Source of the DNA: Ephydatia muelleri
Taxonomy: Eukaryota > Porifera > Demospongiae > Spongillida > Spongillidae
Assembly (NCBI GenBank): GCA_013339895.1
Contig: JABACO010000009.1
Coordinates: forward strand, 2,601,113-2,665,112
Direction: 5' to 3'
Length of the DNA: 64,000 nt
Below are positions 54,362 through 64,000 of the stretch, piece by piece. The position numbers and the translations under genes were made by a program. Numbering within the stretch: position 1 is the stretch's first letter; each line of letters starts with the position of its first letter. The notes beneath the pieces were generated by a model, which did not search any database, was not told where the DNA came from, and worked only from the letters and a program-made list of their open reading frames with translations.

Positions 54362-57300
54362 TTTGAATTCGAATATCACCTGGATGTATGCGTGACATCA
54401 GGTTTGCCTTCTATCCATGGTGTTTGGTTTGGTGTGTTGTTGTCTTTGAATTAGAATAGCACTTGGATGTAGGTGTGGCTTCAGCTTGCCCATGGATTGG
54501 AGTAATGACTGTAACCATGCCAATGGATTGTGCGAATGGGAGCATTATCCGACATCAGGTTTGCCTCCTACCCGTGGTGTTTGGTGTGTTGTTGTCTTTG
54601 AATTAGAATATCACTTGGATTTAGGTGTGGCTTCAGCTTGCCCATGGATTGGAGCAATGACTGTAACCATGCCAATGGATTGTGCGAATGGGAGCATTAT
54701 CCGACATCAGGTTTGCCTCCTACCCGTGGTGTTTGGTGTGTTGTTGTCTTTGAATTAGAATATCACTTGGATGTAGGTGTGGCTTCAGCTTGCCCATGGA
54801 TTGGAGCAATGACTGTAACCATGCCAATGGATTGTGCGAATGGGAGCATTATCCGACATCAGGTTTGCCTCCTACCTGTGGTGTTTGGTGTGTTGTTGTC
54901 TTTGAATTAGAATATCACTTGGATGTAGGTGTGGCTTCAGCTTGCCCATGGATTGGAGCAATGACTGTAACCATGCCAATGGATTGTGCGAATGGGAGCA
55001 TTATCCGACATCAGGTTTGCCTCCTACCCGTGGTGTTTGGTGTATTGTTGTCAATATCACTTGGATGTAGGTGTGGCTTTAGCTTGCCCATGGATTGGAG
55101 CAATGACTGTAACCATGCCAATGGATTGTGCGAATGGGAGCATTATCCGACATCAGGTTTGCCTCCTACCCGTGGTGTTTGGTGTATTGTTGTCAATATC
55201 ACTTGGATGTAGGTGTGGCTTTAGCTTGCCCATGGATTGGAGCAATGACTGTAACCATGCCAATGGATTGTGCGAATGGGAGCATTATCCGACATCAGGT
55301 TTGCCTCCTACCCGTGGTGTTTGGTGTGTTGTTGTCTTTGAATTAGAATATCACTTGGATGTAGGTGTGGCTTCAGCTTGCCCATGGATTGGAGCAATGA
55401 CTGTAACCATGCCAATGGATTGTGCGAATGGGAGCATTATCCGACATCAGGTTTGCCTCCTACCCGTGGTGTTTGGTGTGTTGTTGTCTTTGAATTAGAA
55501 TATCACTTGGATGTAGGTGTGGCTTTAGCTTGCCCATGGATTGGAGCAATGACTGTAACCATGCCAATGGATTGTGCGAATGGGAGCATTATCCGACATC
55601 AGGTTTGCCTCCTACCTGTGGTGTTTGGTGTATTGTTGTCTTTGAATTAGAATATCACTTGGATGTAGGTGTGGCTTCAGCTTGCCCATGGATTGGAGCA
55701 ATGACTGTAACCATGCCAATGGATTGTGCGAATGGGAGCATTATCCGACATCAGGTTTGCCTCCTACCCGTGGTGTTTGGTGTATTGTTGTCAATATCAC
55801 TTGGATGTAGGTGTGGCTTCAGCTTGCCCATGGATTGGAGCAATGACTGTAACCATGCCAATGGATTGTGCGAATGGGAGCATTATCCGACATCAGGTTT
55901 GCCTCCTACCCGTGGTGTTTGGTGTGTTGTTGTCTTTGAATTAGAATATCACTTGGATGTAGGTGTGGCTTCAGCTTGCCCATGGATTGGAGCAATGACT
56001 GTAACCATGCCAATGGATTGTGCGAATGGGAGCATTATCCAACATCAGGTTTGCCTCCTACCTGTGGTGTTTGGTGTATTGTTGTCTTTGAATTAGAATA
56101 TCACTTGGATGTAGGTGTGGCTTCAGCTTGCCCATGGATTGGAGCAATGACTGTAACCATGCCAATGGATTGTGCGAATGGGAGCATTATCCGACATCAG
56201 GTTTGCCTCCTACCCGTGGTGTTTGGTGTATTGTTGTCAATATCACTTGGATGTAGGTGTGGCTTTAGCTTGCCCATGGATTGGAGCAATGACTGTAACC
56301 ATGCCAATGGATTGTGCGAATGGGAGCATTATCCGACATCAGGTTTGCCTCCTACCCGTGGTGTTTGGTGTGTTGTTGTCTTTGAATTAGAATATCACTT
56401 GGATGTAGGTGTGGCTTCAGCTTGCCCATGGATTGGAGCAATGACTGTAACCATGCCAATGGATTGTGCGAATGGGAGCATTATCCGACATCAGGTTTGC
56501 CTCCTACCTGTGGTGTTTGGTGTGTTGTTGTCTTTGAATTAGAATATCACTTGGATGTAGGTGTGGCTTCAGCTTGCCCATGGATTGGAGCAATGACTGT
56601 AACCATGCCAATGGATTGTGCGAATGGGAGCATTATCCGACATCAGGTTTGCCTCCTACCCGTGGTGTTTGGTGTATTGTTGTCAATATCACTTGGATGT
56701 AGGTGTGGCTTTAGCTTGCCCATGGATTGGAGCAATGACTGTAACCATGCCAATGGATTGTGCGAATGGGAGCATTATCCGACATCAGGTTTGCCTCCTA
56801 CCCGTGGTGTTTGGTGTATTGTTGTCAATATCACTTGGATGTAGGTGTGGCTTTAGCTTGCCCATGGATTGGAGCAATGACTGTAACCATGCCAATGGAT
56901 TGTGCGAATGGGAGCATTATCCGACATCAGGTTTGCCTCCTACCCGTGGTGTTTGGTGTGTTGTTGTCTTTGAATTAGAATATCACTTGGATGTAGGTGT
57001 GGCTTCAGCTTGCCCATGGATTGGAGCAATGACTGTAACCATGCCAATGGATTGTGCGAATGGGAGCATTATCCGACATCAGGTTTGCCTCCTACCCGTG
57101 GTGTTTGGTGTGTTGTTGTCTTTGAATTAGAATATCACTTGGATGTAGGTGTGGCTTTAGCTTGCCCATGGATTGGAGCAATGACTGTAACCATGCCAAT
57201 GGATTGTGCGAATGGGAGCATTATCCGACATCAGGTTTGCCTCCTACCTGTGGTGTTTGGTGTATTGTTGTCTTTGAATTAGAATATCACTTGGATGTAG

Positions 57301-58355
57301 GTGTGGCTTCAGCTTGCCCATGGATTGGAGCAATGACTGTAACCATGCCAATGGATTGTGCGAATGGGAGCATTATCCGACATCAGGTTTGCCTCCTACC
57401 CGTGGTGTTTGGTGTATTGTTGTCAATATCACTTGGATGTAGGTGTGGCTTCAGCTTGCCCATGGATTGGAGCAATGACTGTAACCATGCCAATGGATTG
57501 TGCGAATGGGAGCATTATCCGACATCAGGTTTGCCTCCTACCCGTGGTGTTTGGTGTGTTGTTGTCTTTGAATTAGAATATCACTTGGATGTAGGTGTGG
57601 CTTCAGCTTGCCCATGGATTGGAGCAATGACTGTAACCATGCCAATGGATTGTGCGAATGGGAGCATTATCCAACATCAGGTTTGCCTCCTACCTGTGGT
57701 GTTTGGTGTATTGTTGTCTTTGAATTAGAATATCACTTGGATGTAGGTGTGGCTTCAGCTTGCCCATGGATTGGAGCAATGACTGTAACCATGCCAATGG
57801 ATTGTGCGAATGGGAGCATTATCCGACATCAGGTTTGCCTCCTACCCGTGGTGTTTGGTGTATTGTTGTCAATATCACTTGGATGTAGGTGTGGCTTTAG
57901 CTTGCCCATGGATTGGAGCAATGACTGTAACCATGCCAATGGATTGTGCGAATGGGAGCATTATCCGACATCAGGTTTGCCTCCTACCCGTGGTGTTTGG
58001 TGTGTTGTTGTCTTTGAATTAGAATATCACTTGGATGTAGGTGTGGCTTCAGCTTGCCCATGGATTGGAGCAATGACTGTAACCATGCCAATGGATTGTG
58101 CGAATGGGAGCATTATCCGACATCAGGTTTGCCTCCTACCCGTGGTGTTTGGTGTGTTGTTGTCTTTGAATTAGAATATCACTTGGATGTAGGTGTGGCT
58201 TTAGCTTGCCCATGGATTGGAGCAATGACTGTAACCATGCCAATGGATTGTGCGAATGGGAGCATTATCCGACATCAGGTTTGCCTCCTACCCGTGGTGT
58301 TTGGTGTATTGTTGTCTTTGAATTAGAATATCACTTGGATGTAGGTGTGGCTTCA
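54362..58355. repeat. Satellite: 26 monomers of 152/142 bp in an 11-mer higher-order repeat
   Basis: The marker CATGGATTGG occurs at 54491, 54643, 54795, 54947, 55089, 55231, 55383, 55535, 55687, 55829, 55981, 56133, 56275, 56427, 56579, 56721, 56863, 57015, 57167, 57319, 57461, 57613, 57765, 57907, 58059 and 58211. Spacings are 152 or 142; the short form lacks 10 bases in the TCTTTGAATTAGAATATC stretch. From the second monomer the spacing pattern repeats every 11 monomers, 1,632 bases. Private variants repeat at the same interval (CCAACATC at 56039 and 57671). Monomers are nearly identical apart from the leftmost. 152 is not a multiple of three, so the open frames through it are accidental. 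Confidence 0.98.
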
Positions 58356-58389
58356 GAGTGCCTTCAGATGAAGCAGTGGGTGTGATCAT

Positions 58390-58690
58390 GCAACATCATT
58401 AGTCAAAATGTATGCCTGGGTGGGGCTATAACAAGGGGGCATGGGTGTCATTATATGTAGGGCATTGAGCCCCAGCTGAAACATATGCCTGGTTGTGGCT
58501 AAAATAGGGGATGGGGTCTAAAAGAGCGGCACAGTGGGGTCAAAAGAGCCTGGAGGGTAGGGGCAGTGGGCTTTATATGGAGTTAAGTTGCTTAGCCTAT
58601 AAAGATGCCCGGGTGTGGCCAAAATAGGGGGAGGGGGGCAGCATTTCGAAAGGTGCCTGGGTGTGGCCAAAATAGATGGTGTAGTTCATA
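58390..58690. repeat. Degenerate repeat of GCCTGGGTGTGGCCAAAATAGG
   Basis: Four diverged copies near 58413, 58485, 58606 and 58650 of a TGCCTGGGTGTGGCYAAAATAG motif with G-rich tails. Older and more diverged than the neighbouring satellite. Confidence 0.7.
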
Positions 58691-59055
58691 CTGGGTTAAC
58701 TTACATAGTTTTGCTTATGAACACAGAAACATGTGTCAGTGACATGTAAGATTATGTTACAGCTGCAGAGCTTTTATTACTGCAACTTTTGGCACCTGCT
58801 AAGAATTTTTACCTGTCAATGCATAGTGCTGTTGGCTGCTTCAGTACAGACAGTTCATATGGAGTTTGCATGTAACTATTGTACTTCTGAGACAAGGATT
58901 GTCTTACACATGCAAATCACATGCAAAACGTAAATGGCTGACCTGTGAGTGTATCGCTGACCACTGGTATGTACATGAAAATTTTATGTTTGTCAAAGCA
59001 TATCTGTTACATGTAGCTGTGTTGTGCAGTGACTATAACCTTGCTAATACCATAA

Positions 59056-62000
59056 CTATTTATTTTCACATGCGTGTAGCTGTTGTTCAATCTCCAGCAG
59101 GACCTTCATTGCCATGTTTTTCATGTGTAGCTCTGAAGTATCTAGTTCATCACTTCTTTTCTGAACCTTCTTTTTTAAGAAAGCTAGGAGATGCTGGTAT
59201 TTTCTTGTTAGTTCCGTAAGCTGACCACTCTTTTTGCCTTTCATTTTTTTAATGTTGATGCGCAAATTGTCAAGTGAATTTATTTCATCTGTTTGACCTA
59301 TTACATAGGCAATAGCATTTGCAGTTTTTGTTTTGTACTTATTCTCTGTGAACTGAGGATGCTGAAAAGGTACTACTGCTGGTTGTGAGGACTGAGGATG
59401 CTGAGAAGGTACTACTGCTGGCTGTGAGGACTGAGGATGCTGAGAAGGTACTACTGCTGGTTGTGAGGACTGAGGATGCTGAAAAGGTATTACTGCTGGT
59501 TGTGAGGACTGAGGATGCTGAGAAGGTACTACTGCTGGCTGTGAGGACTGAGGTTGCTGAGAAGGTACTACTGCTGGTTGTGAGGACTGAGGATGCTGAG
59601 AAGACGCTACTGCTGGCTGTGAGGACTGAGGATGCTGAAAAGGTACTACTGCTGGCTGTGAGGACTGAGGATGCTGAGAAGGTACTACTGCTGGTTGTGA
59701 GGACTGAGGATGCTGAGAAGGTACTACTGCTGGTTGTGAGGACTGAGGATGCTGAAAAGGTACTACTGCTGGTTGTGAGGACTGAGGATGCTGAGAAGGT
59801 ACTACTGCTGGCTGTGAGGACTGAGGTTGCTGAGAAGGTACTACTGCTGGTTGTGAGGACTGAGGATGCTGAAAAGGTACTACTGCTGGTTGTGAGGACT
59901 GAGGATGCTGAGAAGGTACTACTGCTGGCTGTGAGGACTGAGGATGCTGAGAAGGTACATGTACTACTGCCGGTATTGAGGACTCAACTTCTGTGAGGGA
60001 GACATTACATAATCCACTGTTTGTGTGTTGAAAGTTATCGCGATCAATGACACTTGTACAGTAACCACTGTCATCATAGATCCGAATAGTTTCAGCTGGA
60101 AGGTTAGTACTTGCCACTAATTTCTGAAACAACTTTCGCTTTTCCAAATCCAGCTTCTCTATAAAAGTGTTTCTGAAGTGCAGCAAGGTAGGTCCACATA
60201 CTTTAATGTCTGGCTGATCTGATCCATCAAAAAATTCATAACCTTCTTTCTCTTCTCTCCACCAGAAACCTTCTCCAGGCTCTAGGTATGGGGCAATCCT
60301 ATTCAGGTGAGCTTGCCAGCTGAATGCATACTTTCTTGTCATGTCCTTACTGTTCTCTACACAGGGAAGGTGAGCAGCTGCAATTCGAATAGAATTGTTC
60401 TGTTCCTCAAGAGCATTACGATCCTTTTGTGCTCCAGCTTGCAATCGAAGGAGCATGTTAGGTAAGACTTGTTCAGGTTTCCGGTTTGAAGTGGTACTTG
60501 CAATTCTTTTGGCTGTTTCAAATATTCTCTCTTCATTTTCTGTGTTTATACTCTTGAGGCAGACAACTTCATACTGCTGAGCGGCATGGCTGGTCAAGGC
60601 ATGAAAGTAAGCACCATAAAACTTTTCTTGTGTAAGATGTTTTAGCTGTTGGAATACATCGGTGCATGCCGTAGCATGGATCCATGTTAAATTGTATAGC
60701 CGTAGAATGCTCCTTGGTGTTCTTTTCTCTTCAGAGCTATACATAATTTCACTGATTTCAACGATCGTTCTGAAAATGGTACATACTTTTGAATGCTTGT
60801 TGTGCTTTAATAAGCACAGAAGGATTAAAATTGCTGCATGTCTGTAATCACAAGCTCGTTTTGTTTCCTTTTTCATGAAGTGTGCAATAATTGTAACGCA
60901 CTCTGTCTTCACACATGTGTCGAAGTGTTCCTCAACTTCTACGAAAAGGTTATGGATGTGACCCTTCAGATCATGCAGTGGCTCACACTCTAATATGGTA
61001 TACTTGTCCATGTTGATAGACTGAAGGGTTTGGCAAGGATCTTTCAAGAGGAGTGTAGGCACGCGAACAAAGCCAGAAAGCAAACCAAGCAAGTTGGCTT
61101 CTAATTCAATTTTATTGGTTTTTTTTGGAAATGTGATGCCTCGTTGTGCCAGTTCCAACTCTAGCTCAGCTTTGCGTAGATTTTCAAATGGCTTTAGGGT
61201 AGACATTTTGCCAAACTTTCCAGCAATGATTATATCCTGCTGCTCTTGCAGTGTTCTCCATTTTAAGGTTAGTGCATGTGCAATGTCACTGGTCATGCTG
61301 GTCTGTATTCCACATGCACCACACCGAATTGTCCCTCCTTGTTGTACCCCTCTCTCAAAATTTCTTGCAGGGCCATCGCCAGCAAAAAAGCGCACTGTGT
61401 CGTTTATTGGAATCCCTGCAGTTGTCATGATTGGTGAGTTCAGAGTTCTTAGGCATGACACCCTCTCTGGAATAAGTGCTGCTTGATCCTCGTGGGATGA
61501 ACTTGCAATCCCAATGACATGAACTTCTGGTTTCTCAATAGTACCCTGCAAATTTAGAGTGGAGTTCAGTGAATATTCATCCTTTCGAAAGAATACTGAG
61601 GTATCATAAATGACTTTAACTGTTATGAATATGTATCCTTGGCCAAGGATTGTTCCGTGGTCATGCCACATTACTAGATGACGGTTTCTCTGTAGAGCCT
61701 TGACTTTTGCTCTGAGTTCAGTGATCTCCATATCAGCAAACTGATGCTCCTGATTTTGCTTAAGAAATTTAATGGCTTCATCCTTGGACAATGCGTCCAC
61801 CTGCTCATCAGTTTGAAGGCGCATGTATTTCTCTTGGTTCTTCAGTAATCGCTGCCGTATCTCATTCATTGGGACCTTCCGACTGTAAATAGTGACAGGT
61901 TGTTCTACAACTTCTCCATCTCTACATGTGACCACTGTCATCTCTTTTGGAGCACAATCAATTCCAATTGAGTAAGTACCGTCTTCTATGTCTGCTGCCC

Positions 62001-63113
62001 ATTTTTCTTTAACCATCTGTGTGGTACTTGTACATGGCATAGAGATTTCATTTCCTGGCATCTTCAACTTCTTTGCTCTGGTTCTTCGATTTTCTGCAAG
62101 CCCATCCAGAGCATATGTATCCAGACCATTTTTCCTGGCAAACTCTTTCAACACCTGACCTCGGTTTTTTCCAGGTATGTTGTATTGTCGTGCTACTTGT
62201 GACCAATTGATTTTTTTATCTTCACTCCAATTCTTCAATTCATTAAGTGCAGCTGTTGTGTCCCAGGTCACATTCTCTTCCATGGAAGGTGAATGTGTCT
62301 TCTTTTTTCCTGCATTGCTATTTGCTCTTTCGTTCTTCATTTTTGCACTTTCAAACCCTTGTGCAAGGTGAATCCTATTATATGTTCGCAATGATAGCCC
62401 TTCGTTCAGTACCATTGTAGCATCATTGGTGCGCAGGGTGTCTTGAATGTGTTGTACACACTTTCTTACTAATTGTCTTTTTTCTCTTTTTTTTTCAACA
62501 GTTGTCTTCCTTTTTTGAAGAGCTGCATTTGGACACTTTGTGATGACGTCTGTGAAGGATTGTCCAAACGTCTCCTTGTATGATGCCTCTAGTCCTGCTA
62601 AAAGGTGCTGGGTGATTGTGCCACATTCTCCTGTATTACATTCCCCAATGTATTCACTGCACATTGCCTTAGCACTAGTAACCATGGTTCTTTGTCCTGT
62701 TTTGAATGTAGGGAACTGGTTCTGATGGCTAGCATATGACGTAGCACATCCAACACATTGCTGAATGCTGTGCTGTGACTGTTGTTGTTTAGTAAGTGCA
62801 ATCCATTGTGTGATGCTGAATATTGCCCCGTACTCTTTTCTGGAAATGGAAGGATTCCACCGTCTGTTGAAGCAGTCTTGTACAACCTTGCAGTGTTTGT
62901 TGAATTGTGACAGTTTGTGGCCAGGTTTTACACTGTAGTATGCATCACTGACCTTAAAAGTAGGGAAGAGAGCTTGAAACCTGTTTGCTCTATGCTGTAT
63001 GTCAAGTTTTTTCTTGCATTTCTTTCCTTTTGCATTGACATAGATCGTTTGAGAGAGCTCGCGGATTGCAGTTCTCGCAAACCCACAATCGATGAACAAC
63101 TTTGACTGTGTAC
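59056..63113 (-). CDS. Candidate transposase of the 10.24-kb unit, main exon
   Basis: Encodes residues 5-1356 of a 1,356-aa protein with no stop. The acceptor AATATCTGTCTCAG|GT at 63114 joins in phase 1 to a 13-nt first exon (63275-63287). Using that numbering: basic N-terminal region with CX2C pairs (about 124-170); HTH-like part 294-342 (NWSQVARQYNIPGKNRGQV); GIDCAPKEM with D390, looking like the first strand of an RNase H fold; MWHDHGTILGQGY with D489; FFAGDGPARNFERG with D584 followed by CGACG (C602, C605); a SAP-like helix pair 649-684 (NLRKAELELELAQRGITFPK); EPLHDLKGHIHNLF (about 715-728); a helical domain; FWWREEKEGYEFFDG; then a 13-aa repeat region 1052-1257; and a Lys-rich coiled tail. 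Similar uncharacterised proteins occur in sponges and cnidarians as far as I recall. DDE-type activity is inference. Confidence 0.8.
59354..59970 (-). repeat. Coding 39-bp minisatellite (13-aa repeat, about 16 copies)
   Basis: In-frame copies of PSQHPQSSQPAVV with S/F at position 2 and H/Q at position 4. All copies keep the frame. The Pro/Gln/Ser composition suggests an unstructured linker. Opposite-strand open frames (59385-59996) are shadows. Confidence 0.95.
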
Positions 63114-63274
63114 CTGAGACAGATATTTTAAAATTGTTATTGGGAAGCCACCAATGTACATGTACATGTTCCACAAATCATCCTGTTGTGTACTTAGACA
63201 CCCGCATGCATGCGGTTTTCGAGTGGTAGACCCACAAGCGAGCAACTAGCGAGTAAAAAAAAAAACCCACTTAC

Positions 63275-63287
63275 GTTTCGAATCCAT
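63275..63287 (-). CDS. Candidate transposase, 13-nt first coding exon
   Basis: ATGGATTCGAAAC followed by a consensus GTAAGT donor. The intron is 161 bases (63114-63274). Joining gives MDSKRTQSKLFIDCGFARTA in frame. Without this exon the long frame lacks any ATG for its first 163 codons, so a spliced start is likely. Confidence 0.65.
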
Positions 63288-63872
63288 GTAGAATGCAATG
63301 CCTGTGTTATAGCAGCCGAATGAACGCGGGGTTATCCCGCCACAACGGCGCGCGTGCGTAACCTAGTTACGTAGCGGCGCGCGAAAATGGAGGTATTACA
63401 TTACAAAAGCAAAACGTACGGAGATGATGCCGTGCCTTTTGAATTTATTTACATCTACCGTTGTACTTTAGAGTCATTGTACTTATTACATTGCACTAGG
63501 ACCAGACAATTATATGCTTCGTTGCTGAGTTATTGTAACTATTAGTTGATTAAATTCACATTAATACGAACGTTATAAAACTTATCTGTCCGCTAAAACT
63601 GAATTCAGAAAGGTCCTACTGGGACTAATGTAGTCCATTGTAAGTGCAATATACTGTAACATTATCAAGACAGTACTGTCACGTCTTCAGTTCCGTATTT
63701 GATTCCTTTCGGTTAAGGTAAATTTTAATTAATTGCGCATCATAGCGTGACGTCATTGAGCATGAAAAGTAATATTGTATCAAGTTTAATGAGGGCATTA
63801 ATACTATGTATTAAAAAGTTACATGTATCACAGAGCACAGCGTCTATACTTGAAAATGTGTTTCTATTGAGA
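63288..63872. promoter_or_regulatory. 5' region of the candidate transposase gene
   Basis: Between the first exon and the right TIR. A CpG-rich patch at about 63325-63400 (ACGGCGCGCGTGCG, GCGGCGCGCG) and the near-palindrome GTAACCTAGTTAC at about 63358-63370 stand out from AT-rich surroundings and could be the promoter or transposase-binding sites. Nothing else is recognised. Confidence 0.45.
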
Positions 63873-63895
63873 ACCCAGGCCTTAACTGCCCTGAG
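63873..63895 (-). repeat. Right terminal inverted repeat of the 10.24-kb unit
   Basis: ACCCAGGCCTTAACTGCCCT then GAG; inverted copy of 53655-53677 with one mismatch. Confidence 0.88.
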
Positions 63896-64000
63896 TGTAC
63901 TTGGTCAGCCGATACCGGTAATGCTTCAATCTGTGCTACATTCAATCTGTTTATTTCTTGATCACTATGTGCCACCTGTGGAAGGGGTAGTCGTGATAGT
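63896..64000 (-). mobile_element. Ty3/Gypsy element B, continuation
   Basis: Minus-strand sequence typical of the Gypsy RNase H-to-integrase linker (LSRLPLP-type motif near the right edge). It is the other side of the Gypsy interrupted at 53655 and continues beyond the window. Confidence 0.75.

Larger units (their letters stand above)
53655..63895. mobile_element. 10.24-kb TIR transposon of unassigned superfamily
   Basis: The left end CTCAGGGCAGTTAAGGCGTG (then GGT) at 53655-53677 and the right end at 63873-63895 are inverted copies matching in 22 of 23 bases. Ty3/Gypsy sequence lies directly outside both ends in the same orientation, which marks these as true insertion boundaries. The target duplication appears to be at most 2 bases (TG at 53653-53654 and 63896-63897). 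The unit holds one large two-exon gene on the minus strand and a 4-kb satellite. The gene starts about 610 bases from the right end. TIR length, short target duplication and the protein do not point to a superfamily I can name. Confidence 0.85.

Noticed and set aside
54486-58326. Many 72-188-codon frames with MPMDWSNDCNHANGLCEW
   Set aside because: They arise because the 152/142-bp satellite shifts frame each unit. No splice or start logic, and monomers vary as non-coding DNA.
59385-59996. 203-codon plus-strand frame with RTEDAEKVLLL repeats
   Set aside because: It is the antisense of the 39-bp coding repeat in the minus-strand transposase-like gene and extends little beyond it.
53655-63895. 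Polinton/Maverick or other virus-like large element
   Set aside because: TIRs are only 23 bases, and no polymerase, capsid, ATPase or protease gene is present.

Overview
The window is eukaryotic and very probably comes from a marine sponge or a similar early-branching animal. The evidence is a divergent histone H2A/H2B pair with metazoan-type 3' stem-loops, the spliced 5' end of a HERC1-type giant E3 ligase, short GT-AG introns, a cAMP-receptor-like 7TM receptor (a type well represented in sponges), an EGF exon with 1-1 phase, and a dense mix of P, piggyBac-like, hAT, LINE and Ty3/Gypsy relics. The species call is inference. A 1,000-base N gap lies at 22985-23984.

Layout. 1-3800: a 37-bp minisatellite, probably in an intron of HERC1. 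4440-5732: the first two HERC1 coding exons (minus strand). 5820-7840: a single-exon 7TM receptor, copied again at 20875-22984 up to the gap; a third, decayed piece of the same block lies at 45180-45360. 8230-18500: LINE and P-element relics, with a whole-looking Ty3/Gypsy element (10132-15189, identical 115-bp LTRs) inserted in the P element. 18700-24700: microsatellites, small TIR elements and a local duplication. 25379-28636: a three-exon integrase-like gene of 489 aa followed on the same strand by the C-terminal half of a HECT E3-ligase domain. 30400-38300: decayed transposon ORFs, a snap-back repeat, a LINE and a piggyBac-like relic. 38774-41460: an EGF-plus-membrane gene in decay. 41504-43887: three adjacent ~0.8-kb palindromic fold-back elements, with a relative at 34010-34560. 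45696-46833: histones H2B and H2A.

The right quarter is a nested stack. A LINE (50505-52086) is split by a non-autonomous hAT-like element (50788-51901), which itself holds an LTR-element piece. A Ty3/Gypsy 3' part begins at 52087. This Gypsy is interrupted by what I consider the main discovery: a 10.24-kb unit (53655-63895) bounded by 23-bp terminal inverted repeats (22/23 matching). Gypsy sequence lies on both sides, and the unit carries one large gene. The gene (minus strand, 13-nt first exon at 63275-63287, main exon 59056-63113) encodes 1,356 aa: an HTH-like part, candidate acidic catalytic residues, a CxxC knuckle, a SAP-like helix pair and about sixteen copies of a 13-aa repeat. I cannot assign it to a named transposase superfamily. 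The same unit contains a 26-copy satellite of 152/142-bp monomers organised as an 11-monomer, 1,632-bp higher-order repeat.

Host genes likely to be functional are HERC1 (partial), the first receptor, H2A and H2B, and perhaps the integrase-like gene. The remainder is largely mobile or repetitive.
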